A model generated the notes under the pieces. It had not been told where the DNA came from, made no database searches, and saw nothing but the letters and a program-made list of their open reading frames with translations. Positions 1 to 5,083 of a stretch of 11,589 nucleotides of DNA are shown here, piece by piece. Position 1 is the first letter of the stretch. Each line of letters opens with the position of its first letter. Position numbers and translations under genes: made by a program. The stretch comes from an uncultured Bacteroides sp. Its GTDB lineage: Bacteria; Bacteroidota; Bacteroidia; Bacteroidales; Bacteroidaceae. Location of the stretch: positions 1 through 11,589 of the forward strand of contig URCM01000099.1 in the NCBI GenBank assembly GCA_900546355.1, written 5' to 3'.

Positions 1-1
1 C

Positions 2-367
2 AACGGGGTGTTTACCCGCGGTACGGTGAAAGGCGTAGTGAGCGACACGTGCTCGTGTCTGATAGAGATGTTGCTCAACGGTCGTAAGGTCCAGTTCGGC
101 GAGCTGGGTACGTTCGGTATTTCCATTTCAAGCGAACCTGCCGCTACCATGGAAGAGTTTACGGCGGCCAATATTAAAGAGGTGAATATCCTCTTTACAC
201 CCGGTGAGGATTTCGAGAACCTGCGCTCGCGTGCCGAGTTTGTGCCGGTGGCAAGCCGGATTGCGCAACAGGCTACGCTGAAAGCCGAGAAGTCGGGTGA
301 GTCTACCGTCAACCTGGAAGCCGCCAAGCGGAAACCTTCCGTTCCTTCGGAAGAAACCGGCGCGTGA
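2..367 (+). CDS. HU-family (HU-HIG type) DNA-binding protein, 5' end missing
   Basis: The reading frame is already open at the left edge (Asn-Gly before a GTG at 8), so the N-terminal part lies outside the window and the GTG is probably not the start. The visible part keeps the HU/IHF-like strand pattern: a basic patch (FTRGTVKG), then LIEMLLNGRKVQFGELGTFG, which matches the HU 'G..V.l.gfGtF' core, and a later FTPGEDF segment. The tail is charged and Lys/Arg-rich. Bacteroidales encode many such HU-like proteins of about 130-160 residues with a variable tail. They are expected to bind DNA non-specifically in the cytoplasm. It sits 72 bp upstream of the smalltalk and amidase genes on the same strand, the usual order for this cassette. 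The family assignment is from recognised motifs. Its specific role here is unknown. Confidence 0.82.
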   Translation, partial: NGVFTRGTVKGVVSDTCSCLIEMLLNGRKVQFGELGTFGISISSEPAATMEEFTAANIKEVNILFTPGEDFENLRSRAEFVPVASRIAQQATLKAEKSGESTVNLEAAKRKPSVPSEETGA

Positions 368-439
368 GTTTTCACCACAGGTCATGCGGATTGATTTATG
401 CGATTATTCATCATTGTCATTCATTTAACCACGAAACGT

Positions 440-538
440 ATGAAAACGAACTGGAAAAACGTGTTGCTTTATGTTGTTAAGTTCATCGAACTGCTGATAA
501 CCGGCGCCGCGGGAGGGGCTATCGGAAGCAGTTTATGA
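440..538 (+). CDS. smalltalk protein, 32-residue hydrophobic peptide
   Basis: An ATG at 440 opens a 32-codon gene ending at a TGA at 536-538. The peptide begins MKTNWKNVLLYVVKFIELL and continues with a Gly/Ala-rich end (TGAAGGAIGSSL). That is the pattern of the Bacteroidales 'smalltalk' family of about 30-35 residues, which is normally found between an HU-like gene and an amidase, exactly as here. Residues 8-30 are hydrophobic enough for one membrane helix, and the GxxxG-like end could mediate helix packing. Its stop overlaps the amidase start in an ATGA arrangement (535-538), so the two are probably translationally coupled. The molecular function of the family is, as far as I know, undetermined. 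The pairing with a lytic enzyme suggests a holin-like or membrane-targeting role, which is inference only. Confidence 0.85.
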   Translation: MKTNWKNVLLYVVKFIELLITGAAGGAIGSSL

Positions 539-951
539 GAACGGTTACATTAATCATCGTGCACTGTTCCGCCAACCGGGCGGGCAGTGCCCTTCGGATG
601 GAGGACATCGACCGCTATCACCGTTCGCTGGGATGGAAAGGCTGCGGGTACCACTACGTGATACCTACGGACGGAACCATCGAGCCGGGACGGGATGAGG
701 CCAGGGCAGGGGCGCATTGCAAGAACCATAACCGTCATTCTATCGGAGTCTGTTACATTGGCGGTCTGTCTTCTGGCGGGGAGCCGGAAGATACCCGGAC
801 GGATGCCCAACGCATGGCCTTGCGCAAGCTGTTGGAGGACTTGCACCGGAAATATCCGCGCGCCTTGATTGTGGGACATCGGGACTTGGATCCGCAAAAG
901 GCTTGTCCGTGTTTTGATGCCGTGACCGAGTATGCTGGTTTATTCGGTTGA
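535..951 (+). CDS. N-acetylmuramoyl-L-alanine amidase, T7 lysozyme / Amidase_2 type
   Basis: A 138-residue single-domain amidase that cleaves the MurNAc to L-Ala bond of peptidoglycan. The Zn ligands of the T7 lysozyme family are visible: His10 (in IIVHCSA), His115 (GHRDLD) and Cys124 (KACPCF). Lys122, two residues before the Cys, matches the catalytic Lys, and Tyr39 (GYHY) lies in the position of the active-site Tyr. The length is close to phage-type amidases. There is no signal peptide, so the enzyme cannot leave by Sec unaided. It starts at the ATG that overlaps the smalltalk stop codon, and no competing start improves the match to the family. In Bacteroides this amidase is a recurrent neighbour of HU-like genes, capsule loci and integrated elements. 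It is followed by a repeat-rich spacer and not by another co-directional gene. Confidence 0.92.
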   Translation: MRTVTLIIVHCSANRAGSALRMEDIDRYHRSLGWKGCGYHYVIPTDGTIEPGRDEARAGAHCKNHNRHSIGVCYIGGLSSGGEPEDTRTDAQRMALRKLLEDLHRKYPRALIVGHRDLDPQKACPCFDAVTEYAGLFG

Positions 952-981
952 CGGGTTGGCAAGTACCGGTTGTTTCCAAAG

Positions 982-1030
982 TCAGCAATGGATTGCGAAA
1001 CATGGAATGGAACGCAGGGACGCAGAAGCG
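982..1030 (+). repeat. 49-bp direct repeat, copy 1
   Basis: This stretch recurs at 11541-11589 in the same orientation, with 46 of 49 positions identical (differences at 986, 1001 and 1018). It begins TCAGCAATGGATTGCGAAAC and ends in an ACGCAGGGACGCAGAAGCG block that also belongs to the dispersed CAGAGACGCAGAG family. The two copies lie 10.5 kb apart and enclose most of the window. Copy 2 touches the window edge, so the repeat may be longer. Confidence 0.85.
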
Positions 1031-1127
1031 CAAAGTTTATTTTTTTGAGAGGGCAAAGCACACAGGGAGTGGCATTTGGCTTCGTCTAGATTATTCCTCT
1101 GTGTCTTTGCGTCTCTGTGTTCTGCGG
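1009..1127. repeat. inverted pair of CAGAGACGCAGAG-type dispersed repeats
   Basis: A + strand copy at about 1010-1035 and a - strand copy at 1096-1127 face each other about 60 bp apart, with 19 of 26 positions matching over the core. The - strand copy reads GAACACAGAGACGCAAAG and so on. It matches the repeat at 4187-4212 in 24 of 26 positions. The pair occupies the spacer between the convergent amidase and recombinase genes and ends about 26 bp beyond the recombinase stop codon. The short - strand frame through it (giving NTETQRHRG) is a translation of the repeat and not a gene. Confidence 0.75.
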
Positions 1128-1153
1128 TTTTTTGCAGGCAGCGCGGATTTTCT

Positions 1154-1993
1154 TCATTTCTCCAGGCTTTCCCACGAATGCCGTGCCACAGTCAGGTTCA
1201 AGGGGAAAGAAAGCCCGAATGTCTTTCCGATTTTTCTCAAGTTCCAGTTGATGGTGTGGATGGCCGCATTGTGTTGCCGCCATTGCTCCTTAGGTTCTTC
1301 CGACGTGATGACCGGGAACAGGTAAGGAGTGTCCGGCTGTGCATATTTGTCTACTATTTCCTGGAGAAAGCCGTTCCAGCGGACGGTTTCCTGCTTGCCG
1401 TTCACTTTGGAAGTATAGGTGAGGACCCCGTCTTTCAGGTTGCTTTTGGTGAGGTAGAACATATCTCTTCCGGTCATGCCCTTGGTGAGTACGGCGAACA
1501 GAAAAAGGTCGCGGGCAAACAAGGCGGAGGGACGCAAGCCGCTTGTGTCCATATGGCGCAACCGCATCACTTCTTTCGGGGTCAGCCTGTTCCGGTCTTT
1601 CATTTTCTTGATATGGTAACTGACGTCCATGTCTTTGAAAGGATGGTTTTCTGTGGCAATTCCTTCGTCGACGGCAAGGCGGTAAATGCGTTTCAGGTTC
1701 CGGATATACAGGGAGATTGTATTGCGCCCCAACTCTTGGTTCTTCAGCCAGGTGTGGTAGTTGCGTATCAGCAGGGCGTCGAAGTCTTTGAAAGGGATTT
1801 CATTCTTTCCTAAATAGGTGACGAACTTCCTGAGATACATTTTCAGCTTGTTGGCGGCATCGTAACGCCCCTCGTCCTTCAGTTTCTCAACGCGGGAGTT
1901 GGCATAGGAGATGAAACCAAATCCTTCTCCGGCTCTTTCTGGAGTGGATAGGGGGATGGCTGCCGTCTGTATATCTTTTTGTTTGCTGTTCAC
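1154..1993 (-). pseudogene. tyrosine recombinase, truncated before the catalytic Tyr and probably inactive
   Basis: This encodes 279 residues of a Bacteroidales-type tyrosine recombinase. Residues 24-115 form the SAM-like core-binding domain (for example NTISLYIRNLKRIYRLAVDEG at 91-111), and residues 155-279 are the start of the catalytic domain. In relatives box I reads about 'YTRGM..VDM.YL'. Here it is LTKGMTGRDMFYL, with Lys171 where the first catalytic Arg is expected. The beta-hairpin Lys (about 196) and box II ARHSW (Arg271, His272) are present. The frame then stops at SLEK, removing the final helix with the second His/Trp and the nucleophilic Tyr, roughly 40-50 residues. The next 60 bp contain no match in other frames and run into a dispersed repeat. 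GTG is the only plausible start, because an in-frame TAG lies 9 bp upstream. The gene is 39 bp behind the NusG-like gene on the same strand. Strand exchange looks impossible, but DNA binding could survive. Confidence 0.75.
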
Positions 1994-2032
1994 TTGTTGC
2001 TACAATTTTTTTATCTGTATGAATAACAGTCC

Positions 2033-3547
2033 TTAATTATGCAGCCATACCGTCCGCAGGTATCTCCGCCAGATGGCAAGGTGGGTGGTGGTGTTCAGTT
2101 CTTTGCAGATGCTGACACACGTGTTTATCAATTCGTTTTTAGCTTTGTCTACGTCGCCTGCCGTTGTGATGGTAGCCAATACATTCAGTGTCTCATTTCC
2201 GACAGGGAAGTCGGGGACTGCTTTTACCGCCGAACCGGCGTCCGTCAATACCTTATATAATATAGGAGCATAATTGCGGAAAGACTCGATGAGCTTTTCC
2301 GATTGTGCTGTTTCTCCGCGGACAGCCTGCACCGTCCCACTTACCAGCCTTTCATTGGCTTTTCCGGCCGTCAGGAAATATTCGCGGAGAAACTCGTCCC
2401 AGTTGGCAAAGAGGATAAAGCTTTCTTCCGGTTTCTCACTGCAGGCAAGCGGCATGATGCCTATGTGCGCATAATAGGTACAGGTGAGCGTTTCGTCTTT
2501 TTGCTTGCTGGGGCAATAGGCTTCTTCTGTAATATCCACCTTGCGGATGATTTCCGTAAAACCCTTGTGCTGGCATTCCACTTCCGTCTTGCCGTCTTCC
2601 ATTGCCACACCGGAAGTCGGGGTAAGGAACGGGCGTAACGTCAACTTGCTCCAGTTGGTCTTCACGTAGCCCGGATTGTCGCGCTCATAACGCACGAGGT
2701 TGATGACGAGTTCCGCCTCCTTGCCAGTCATCTGCGCCAGACGCCGGCTTAAAGCGGTGTCGCCTTGCGCATGGAGGGCTTTGCAGAGGGAAACCAGCGA
2801 TGGTTTATCAACCAAACGGTCGATGATGAGGTAAAGCATAGGCAACGTGCGTGCTCCGTATCCGCAGGCTTGCAGAAAACCGATAAGCAAATCTACGGCA
2901 CGGCCTTTCTCGGTGCCGACGGATAATCGGTCTCCTTCGGTATTATGCAGACGGACTACGTGCAGGTCCCATGCATTGGGATAGGACACCGTGAGATAGC
3001 TGCCCGGCTCAAAGCCTTGCACCTGGAACACCAGCCGCTTGTCGCGGCGGAAGCGGCAGATATAGCCTTCGCGTCCTGCCAGCGGGCCGTCGATGACACG
3101 TACAATTTCGTTCGGCTCGCCCGCTTTCGTGTTGAACGCATAATCGGTGTAAGGACGTTCCAGCACAATTACCTTATCGGCGTAATTCTCGTTGTAGTCG
3201 CGGAAAGCGCGCATCTGCTCTTCGGGTATGACACACATGGCCGTCTTTTCACCCTGTTCTTTTTTGCGTTCATACTGCATATCGCTATCGAGGGAATGTT
3301 CTTTGATGAAATGCATCAATGCATGCTGCGTGGCGAGTACAAACACGATGCCCGCAAACAGAGGTTTCTGCTTTTCATCGCTGTCGTGATGCACATGAAC
3401 CGTGGTATGGGTCGGCGCATAGATTTCAAGGATATTCTTGGTCTCCGCCTTTTGCTTTTCCAAAAGCTCCACCAACTTGCTCTCCTGATGACGTTTGGTA
3501 CGCATGACGTACCAACGGTAATCCACATGGTTGAGTTTGTCGGGCAT
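2033..3547 (-). CDS. NusG/UpxY-like antitermination factor with a ~300-residue C-terminal extension
   Basis: This is a 504-residue protein. Residues about 10-85 look like a NusG N-terminal (NGN) domain: RWYVMRTKRHQESKLVELLE, an EIYAPTH strand, and KPLFAGIVFV, which corresponds to the conserved 'rPLFPGYvFv' segment. A KOW motif follows at about 147-177 (VRVIDGPLAGREGYICRFRR). UpxY proteins of Bacteroides capsule loci share this layout but are only about 170-190 residues long. Here about 300 further residues (from about 195) form a soluble, mixed alpha/beta region with no motif I recognise and several Cys (C228, C255, C325, C345, C356, C369). By family, the N-terminal part would bind RNA polymerase and alter elongation or termination. 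No polysaccharide genes follow it, only a broken recombinase, so its target is unknown. It starts at an ATG, and about 390 nt of leader would separate it from the - strand promoter candidate at 3945-3974. Confidence 0.78.
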   Translation of the reverse strand: MPDKLNHVDYRWYVMRTKRHQESKLVELLEKQKAETKNILEIYAPTHTTVHVHHDSDEKQKPLFAGIVFVLATQHALMHFIKEHSLDSDMQYERKKEQGEKTAMCVIPEEQMRAFRDYNENYADKVIVLERPYTDYAFNTKAGEPNEIVRVIDGPLAGREGYICRFRRDKRLVFQVQGFEPGSYLTVSYPNAWDLHVVRLHNTEGDRLSVGTEKGRAVDLLIGFLQACGYGARTLPMLYLIIDRLVDKPSLVSLCKALHAQGDTALSRRLAQMTGKEAELVINLVRYERDNPGYVKTNWSKLTLRPFLTPTSGVAMEDGKTEVECQHKGFTEIIRKVDITEEAYCPSKQKDETLTCTYYAHIGIMPLACSEKPEESFILFANWDEFLREYFLTAGKANERLVSGTVQAVRGETAQSEKLIESFRNYAPILYKVLTDAGSAVKAVPDFPVGNETLNVLATITTAGDVDKAKNELINTCVSICKELNTTTHLAIWRRYLRTVWLHN

Positions 3548-3848
3548 AATATAGAAGGAGTTAAAGAAGTTTGAAGGAATGAGAGGAGTTAACCAGATGG
3601 CTTGGTTGGCATTTTAAAACTTTGTTAACCCCTGCTGAAAAGAGCGTTCTTTACGTTCCTCTCATGTCAATCGCATGATAGTTCCGGAGCACCTTATTTC
3701 AGGTATAACGGCGGTATTCTGGACGAATCTCAACAGCAATGGGCCACCGTTGTTATGTGACGAGAAGAATAAAACGCAATGCGCTTTACTAATTTTGCTT
3801 CCATATCACAACTGTTTAGTAACCAATTAATTAAGTCTCTGTATGCTC

Positions 3849-3882
3849 GCCGCTTTACATTCGTTTCACACTATGAAGCGGC
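3849..3882. repeat. left inverted repeat / palindrome of candidate invertible segment
   Basis: The arms GCCGCTT (3849-3855) and AAGCGGC (3876-3882) form a palindrome. CACTATGAAGCGGC (3869-3882) is a perfect 14-bp inverted match to 4046-4059, and GCCGCTTTACA (3849-3859) is a perfect inverted match to 4058-4068. Compared with the right copy it carries about 11 extra bases in the loop. The following AGGTTTTT gives it a terminator-like look on the + strand, but no + strand gene precedes it. Confidence 0.8.
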
Positions 3883-3944
3883 AGGTTTTTGTAACATACT
3901 GACAATCAAATAATAACAGATAGTAGTTGAAAAAATTAGTCGAA

Positions 3945-3974
3945 CAAATGTAGATTTTGAAGGGCTTTAACAAC
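3945..3974 (-). promoter_or_regulatory. candidate promoter facing the NusG-like gene
   Basis: On the - strand a -7 box TACATTTG (3945-3952) fits the Bacteroides consensus TAnnTTTG, and GTTG (3971-3974) lies 18 bp upstream as a -33 element (consensus TTTG). Transcription would start near 3938 and leave the segment through the left inverted repeat toward the NusG-like gene. This is the only consensus -7 box I find on this strand between 3548 and 3960. Confidence 0.5.
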
Positions 3975-4026
3975 TAATCTTGAAAAATTTTTTGAACATA
4001 AATGCCTCTGTATTAAATCTTTTTAT

Positions 4027-4034
4027 TACATTTG
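4027..4034 (+). promoter_or_regulatory. candidate -7 box facing out of the right end of the segment
   Basis: TACATTTG matches TAnnTTTG on the + strand, 12 bp before the right inverted repeat. No good -33 TTTG sits at 19-21 bp spacing, so it is weaker than the opposing - strand candidate. No gene on this strand follows until 5084. Confidence 0.3.
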
Positions 4035-4045
4035 CAGCAAGTTAT

Positions 4046-4068
4046 GCCGCTTCATAGTGTAAAGCGGC
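4046..4068. repeat. right inverted repeat / palindrome of candidate invertible segment
   Basis: A 23-bp palindromic element with arms GCCGCTT and AAGCGGC and loop CATAGTGTA. It is the inverted counterpart of 3849-3882 without the 11-base loop expansion. It also shares the 13-bp direct match AAGCGGCAGGTTT (4062-4074) with 3876-3888, so the loop matches in inverted orientation while the right flank matches in direct orientation. Confidence 0.8.
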
Positions 4069-4144
4069 AGGTTTGGTCGGACAAATTCCGGTTATTTTTT
4101 CTGCGAAAATTTTATGAATGTCCGCATTTTACCAATAACCTGTA

Positions 4145-4164
4145 GGGGCAGGGTTTGCCTGCCC
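4145..4164. repeat. GC-rich hairpin of dispersed-repeat type
   Basis: GGGCAGG (4146-4152) and CCTGCCC (4158-4164) form a perfect 7-bp stem with loop GTTTG, preceded by TGTAG. Units of the form 'GTAGGGGCAGG..CCTGCCC' are common dispersed intergenic elements in several phyla. There is no T-tract, so I do not call it a terminator. Confidence 0.6.
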
Positions 4165-4186
4165 GAAAATTAATGGGGCTAATTTT

Positions 4187-4465
4187 GAACACAGAGACGC
4201 AGAGACACGGAGAAATGATTTAGAGAAGTAAAAGTTACGGGACTAAGAAACTGTTTTGAATTTATCGTGTGATGATTTGGGATGGGTTTTTGAGGCATTT
4301 CCGCTTCTGTGATGAGGAAGATAGCGGGCTATCTGAAATAGGAGCGAAAAGAACCAAAAAATCGCCCAAAGCACACACGAAAACGGATACATCAAGCCAA
4401 GAAAAACTTTTTGGAGAAATTCAAAACAGCTTCTAAAAACTCTGTGCCTCCGTGTCTCTGTGTTC
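4187..4465. repeat. inverted pair of CAGAGACGCAGAG-type dispersed repeats
   Basis: The + strand copy at 4187-4212 (begins GAACACAGAGACGCAGAG) faces a - strand copy at 4440-4465, with 22 of 26 positions matching. Inside them, AAGAAACTGTTTTGAATTT near 4243-4261 is also inverted against the segment near 4415-4433. The whole 279-bp unit is therefore an imperfect long inverted repeat, MITE-like in layout. No transposase is present, and I saw no clear target-site duplication. Confidence 0.65.
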
Positions 4466-4580
4466 GATAAAACTTTATGCCTATCCCCACTAAAAATCTA
4501 CTGGCCCGTAATGTTTTCGAAAACGAATGTATCAAAATGAGAAAAGCTTTTTGTAGAAATTCAAGACTGTGTTTCAAAAC
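4380..4580 (+). repeat. decayed 60-bp direct duplication, 140 bp apart
   Basis: Positions 4380-4440 and 4520-4580 align without gaps at about three quarters identity. They share CTTTTTG and AGAAATTCAA blocks and the start AAAACG. The right copy runs up to the tRNA terminator. This duplication explains why the - strand frame across it has an internally repetitive translation. Confidence 0.6.
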
Positions 4581-4622
4581 AAAAAAAGACTGTTCCACTA
4601 AGTAAAGGTGGAAACAGTCTTG
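4581..4622 (-). terminator. rho-independent terminator of tRNA-Thr
   Basis: Read on the - strand, an AAGACTGTT-type arm with CCAC (4608-4621) pairs with GTGGAACAGTCTT (4586-4598 region) with one bulged base, followed by a run of seven T (4587-4581). It lies about 12 bp past the tRNA 3' end and is clearly oriented for leftward transcription. Confidence 0.85.
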
Positions 4623-4633
4623 TTGTTTTCATG

Positions 4634-4707
4634 AGCCTCTTGTCGGATTCGAACCAACGACCCCGAGATTACAAATCACGTGCTCTGGCCAACTGAGCTA
4701 AAGAGGC
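4634..4707 (-). tRNA. tRNA-Thr (anticodon UGU)
   Basis: A 74-nt cloverleaf on the - strand. The acceptor stem GCCTCTT/AAGAGGC is perfect, with U as discriminator base. The D-stem is GCTC/GAGC, and the T-arm is GTTGG-TTCGAAT-CCGAC. The anticodon loop TTTGTAA gives anticodon UGU, which reads ACN Thr codons. The anticodon stem has one U-U mismatch in the middle. CCA is not encoded. It has its own terminator to the left and a promoter candidate at 4869-4899. I see no second copy of its 3' end in the window, so there is no sign here that it serves as an integration site. Confidence 0.95.
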
Positions 4708-4711
4708 AGGT

Positions 4712-4807
4712 GGGTAAGCTTACCATATCGCGCCGCTACAACCAACTACCTTTGCTGCGATCAAGCCCTGGAGGATTCGAAGGGAGCTGGCCGTATGGGA
4801 CTTACCC
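4712..4807. ncRNA. candidate structured RNA, type unknown, in the tRNA-Thr leader
   Basis: A 96-nt unit closed by GGGTAAG (4712-4718) pairing with CTTACCC (4801-4807). A second helix, CCATA (4723-4727) with TATGG (4794-4798), lies inside it. Two hairpins are possible further in (CGCCGC with GCTGCG, and CCCT with AGGG). The spacing resembles a small multi-branched RNA. It could be read on the - strand as part of the tRNA-Thr precursor (promoter at 4869-4899), or on the + strand. The size fits a bacterial small SRP RNA, but the universal GGAA tetraloop with AGCAG is not visible on either strand, so I do not name it. Confidence 0.35.
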
Positions 4808-4868
4808 GTATTTCAAAAAACGTGCAATTGATGACCGTCAGCTGTGCGACTTTTCTCGATTGCGGGTG

Positions 4869-4899
4869 CAAAGGTAGGCGTTTTTTTTGAATCTGCAAT
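4869..4899 (-). promoter_or_regulatory. promoter for tRNA-Thr transcript
   Basis: On the - strand, -7 box TACCTTTG (4869-4876) matches TAnnTTTG exactly, and ATTG (4896-4899) lies 19 bp upstream in the -33 position (consensus TTTG). A T/A-rich run separates them. Transcription would start near 4862, about 155 bp before the tRNA 5' end, which is a long leader for a single tRNA. Confidence 0.65.
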
Positions 4900-4982
4900 A
4901 GTTTTGCGAATAAAATTGTAGAAAAATCGACGGGAACGTTATTTTTCACGTTTCTTATTACAAGGAATCAGTACAAAAAACG

Positions 4983-4990
4983 TACTTTTG
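4983..4990 (+). promoter_or_regulatory. promoter -7 box for the 5084-11391 gene run
   Basis: TACTTTTG fits the Bacteroides -7 consensus TAnnTTTG and is followed by the common CAC context. The -33 region is poor. It is overlapped by a hyphenated palindrome (GTAC-aaaaaac-GTAC) at 4971-4985. The expected start near 4997 leaves an untranslated leader of about 87 nt before the DUF4199 gene. It is divergent from the tRNA-Thr promoter. Confidence 0.5.
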
Positions 4991-5083
4991 CACGCAGATA
5001 AAGCGATTTGCTGCAGCGGGCAAGGAAAGAAGCGTATGGATTTGCCCGATGAAGTGATTCTAACTACTTTTTAAAATAGAAAT

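Larger units (their letters stand above)
3548..4580. other. 1-kb non-coding, AT-rich, repeat-filled region
   Basis: No open frame here has family resemblance, a plausible start context or sensible composition. The left part (3548-3848) is a probable leader for the NusG-like gene and contains a small hairpin (AACCA/TGGTT arms near 3589-3605). Positions 3849-4068 hold the inverted-repeat-bounded segment described separately. Positions 4142-4580 hold a GC-rich hairpin, an inverted pair of dispersed repeats and a decayed 60-bp duplication. The base composition is visibly more AT-rich than in the neighbouring genes. Confidence 0.8.

Noticed and set aside
948..1325. + strand frame overlapping the amidase stop
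   Set aside because: It runs through the 49-bp repeat and the dispersed repeats and shows no protein-like pattern.
1076..1813. Long + strand open frame (245 codons) opposite the recombinase
   Set aside because: Its translation has no family resemblance, while the - strand frame gives a clear tyrosine recombinase. It is an antisense shadow.
3849..3890. Rho-independent terminator on the + strand
   Set aside because: The GCCGCTT stem followed by TTTTT fits weakly, but no + strand gene lies upstream for 2.9 kb, and the same palindrome recurs inverted at 4046-4068 without a T-run. The repeat reading explains more.
4392..4598. 68-codon - strand frame before the tRNA
   Set aside because: It translates the decayed duplication (two similar Leu/Phe-rich blocks) and the TQRHGGTE peptide of the dispersed repeat, and it overlaps the tRNA terminator.
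4634..4707. tRNA-Thr as the integration site of the recombinase block
   Set aside because: No second copy of the tRNA 3' end is present in the window, and the recombinase lies 2.6 kb away behind another gene.
4712..4807. Identification as small SRP (4.5S) RNA
   Set aside because: The size and closed ends fit, but I cannot find the universal GGAA loop with the AGCAG motif on either strand. It is left as an unnamed candidate.
4680..4877. 65-codon + strand frame across the tRNA and its leader
   Set aside because: It overlaps a tRNA gene in antisense and has no recognisable product. The interval is better explained by RNA and promoter features.
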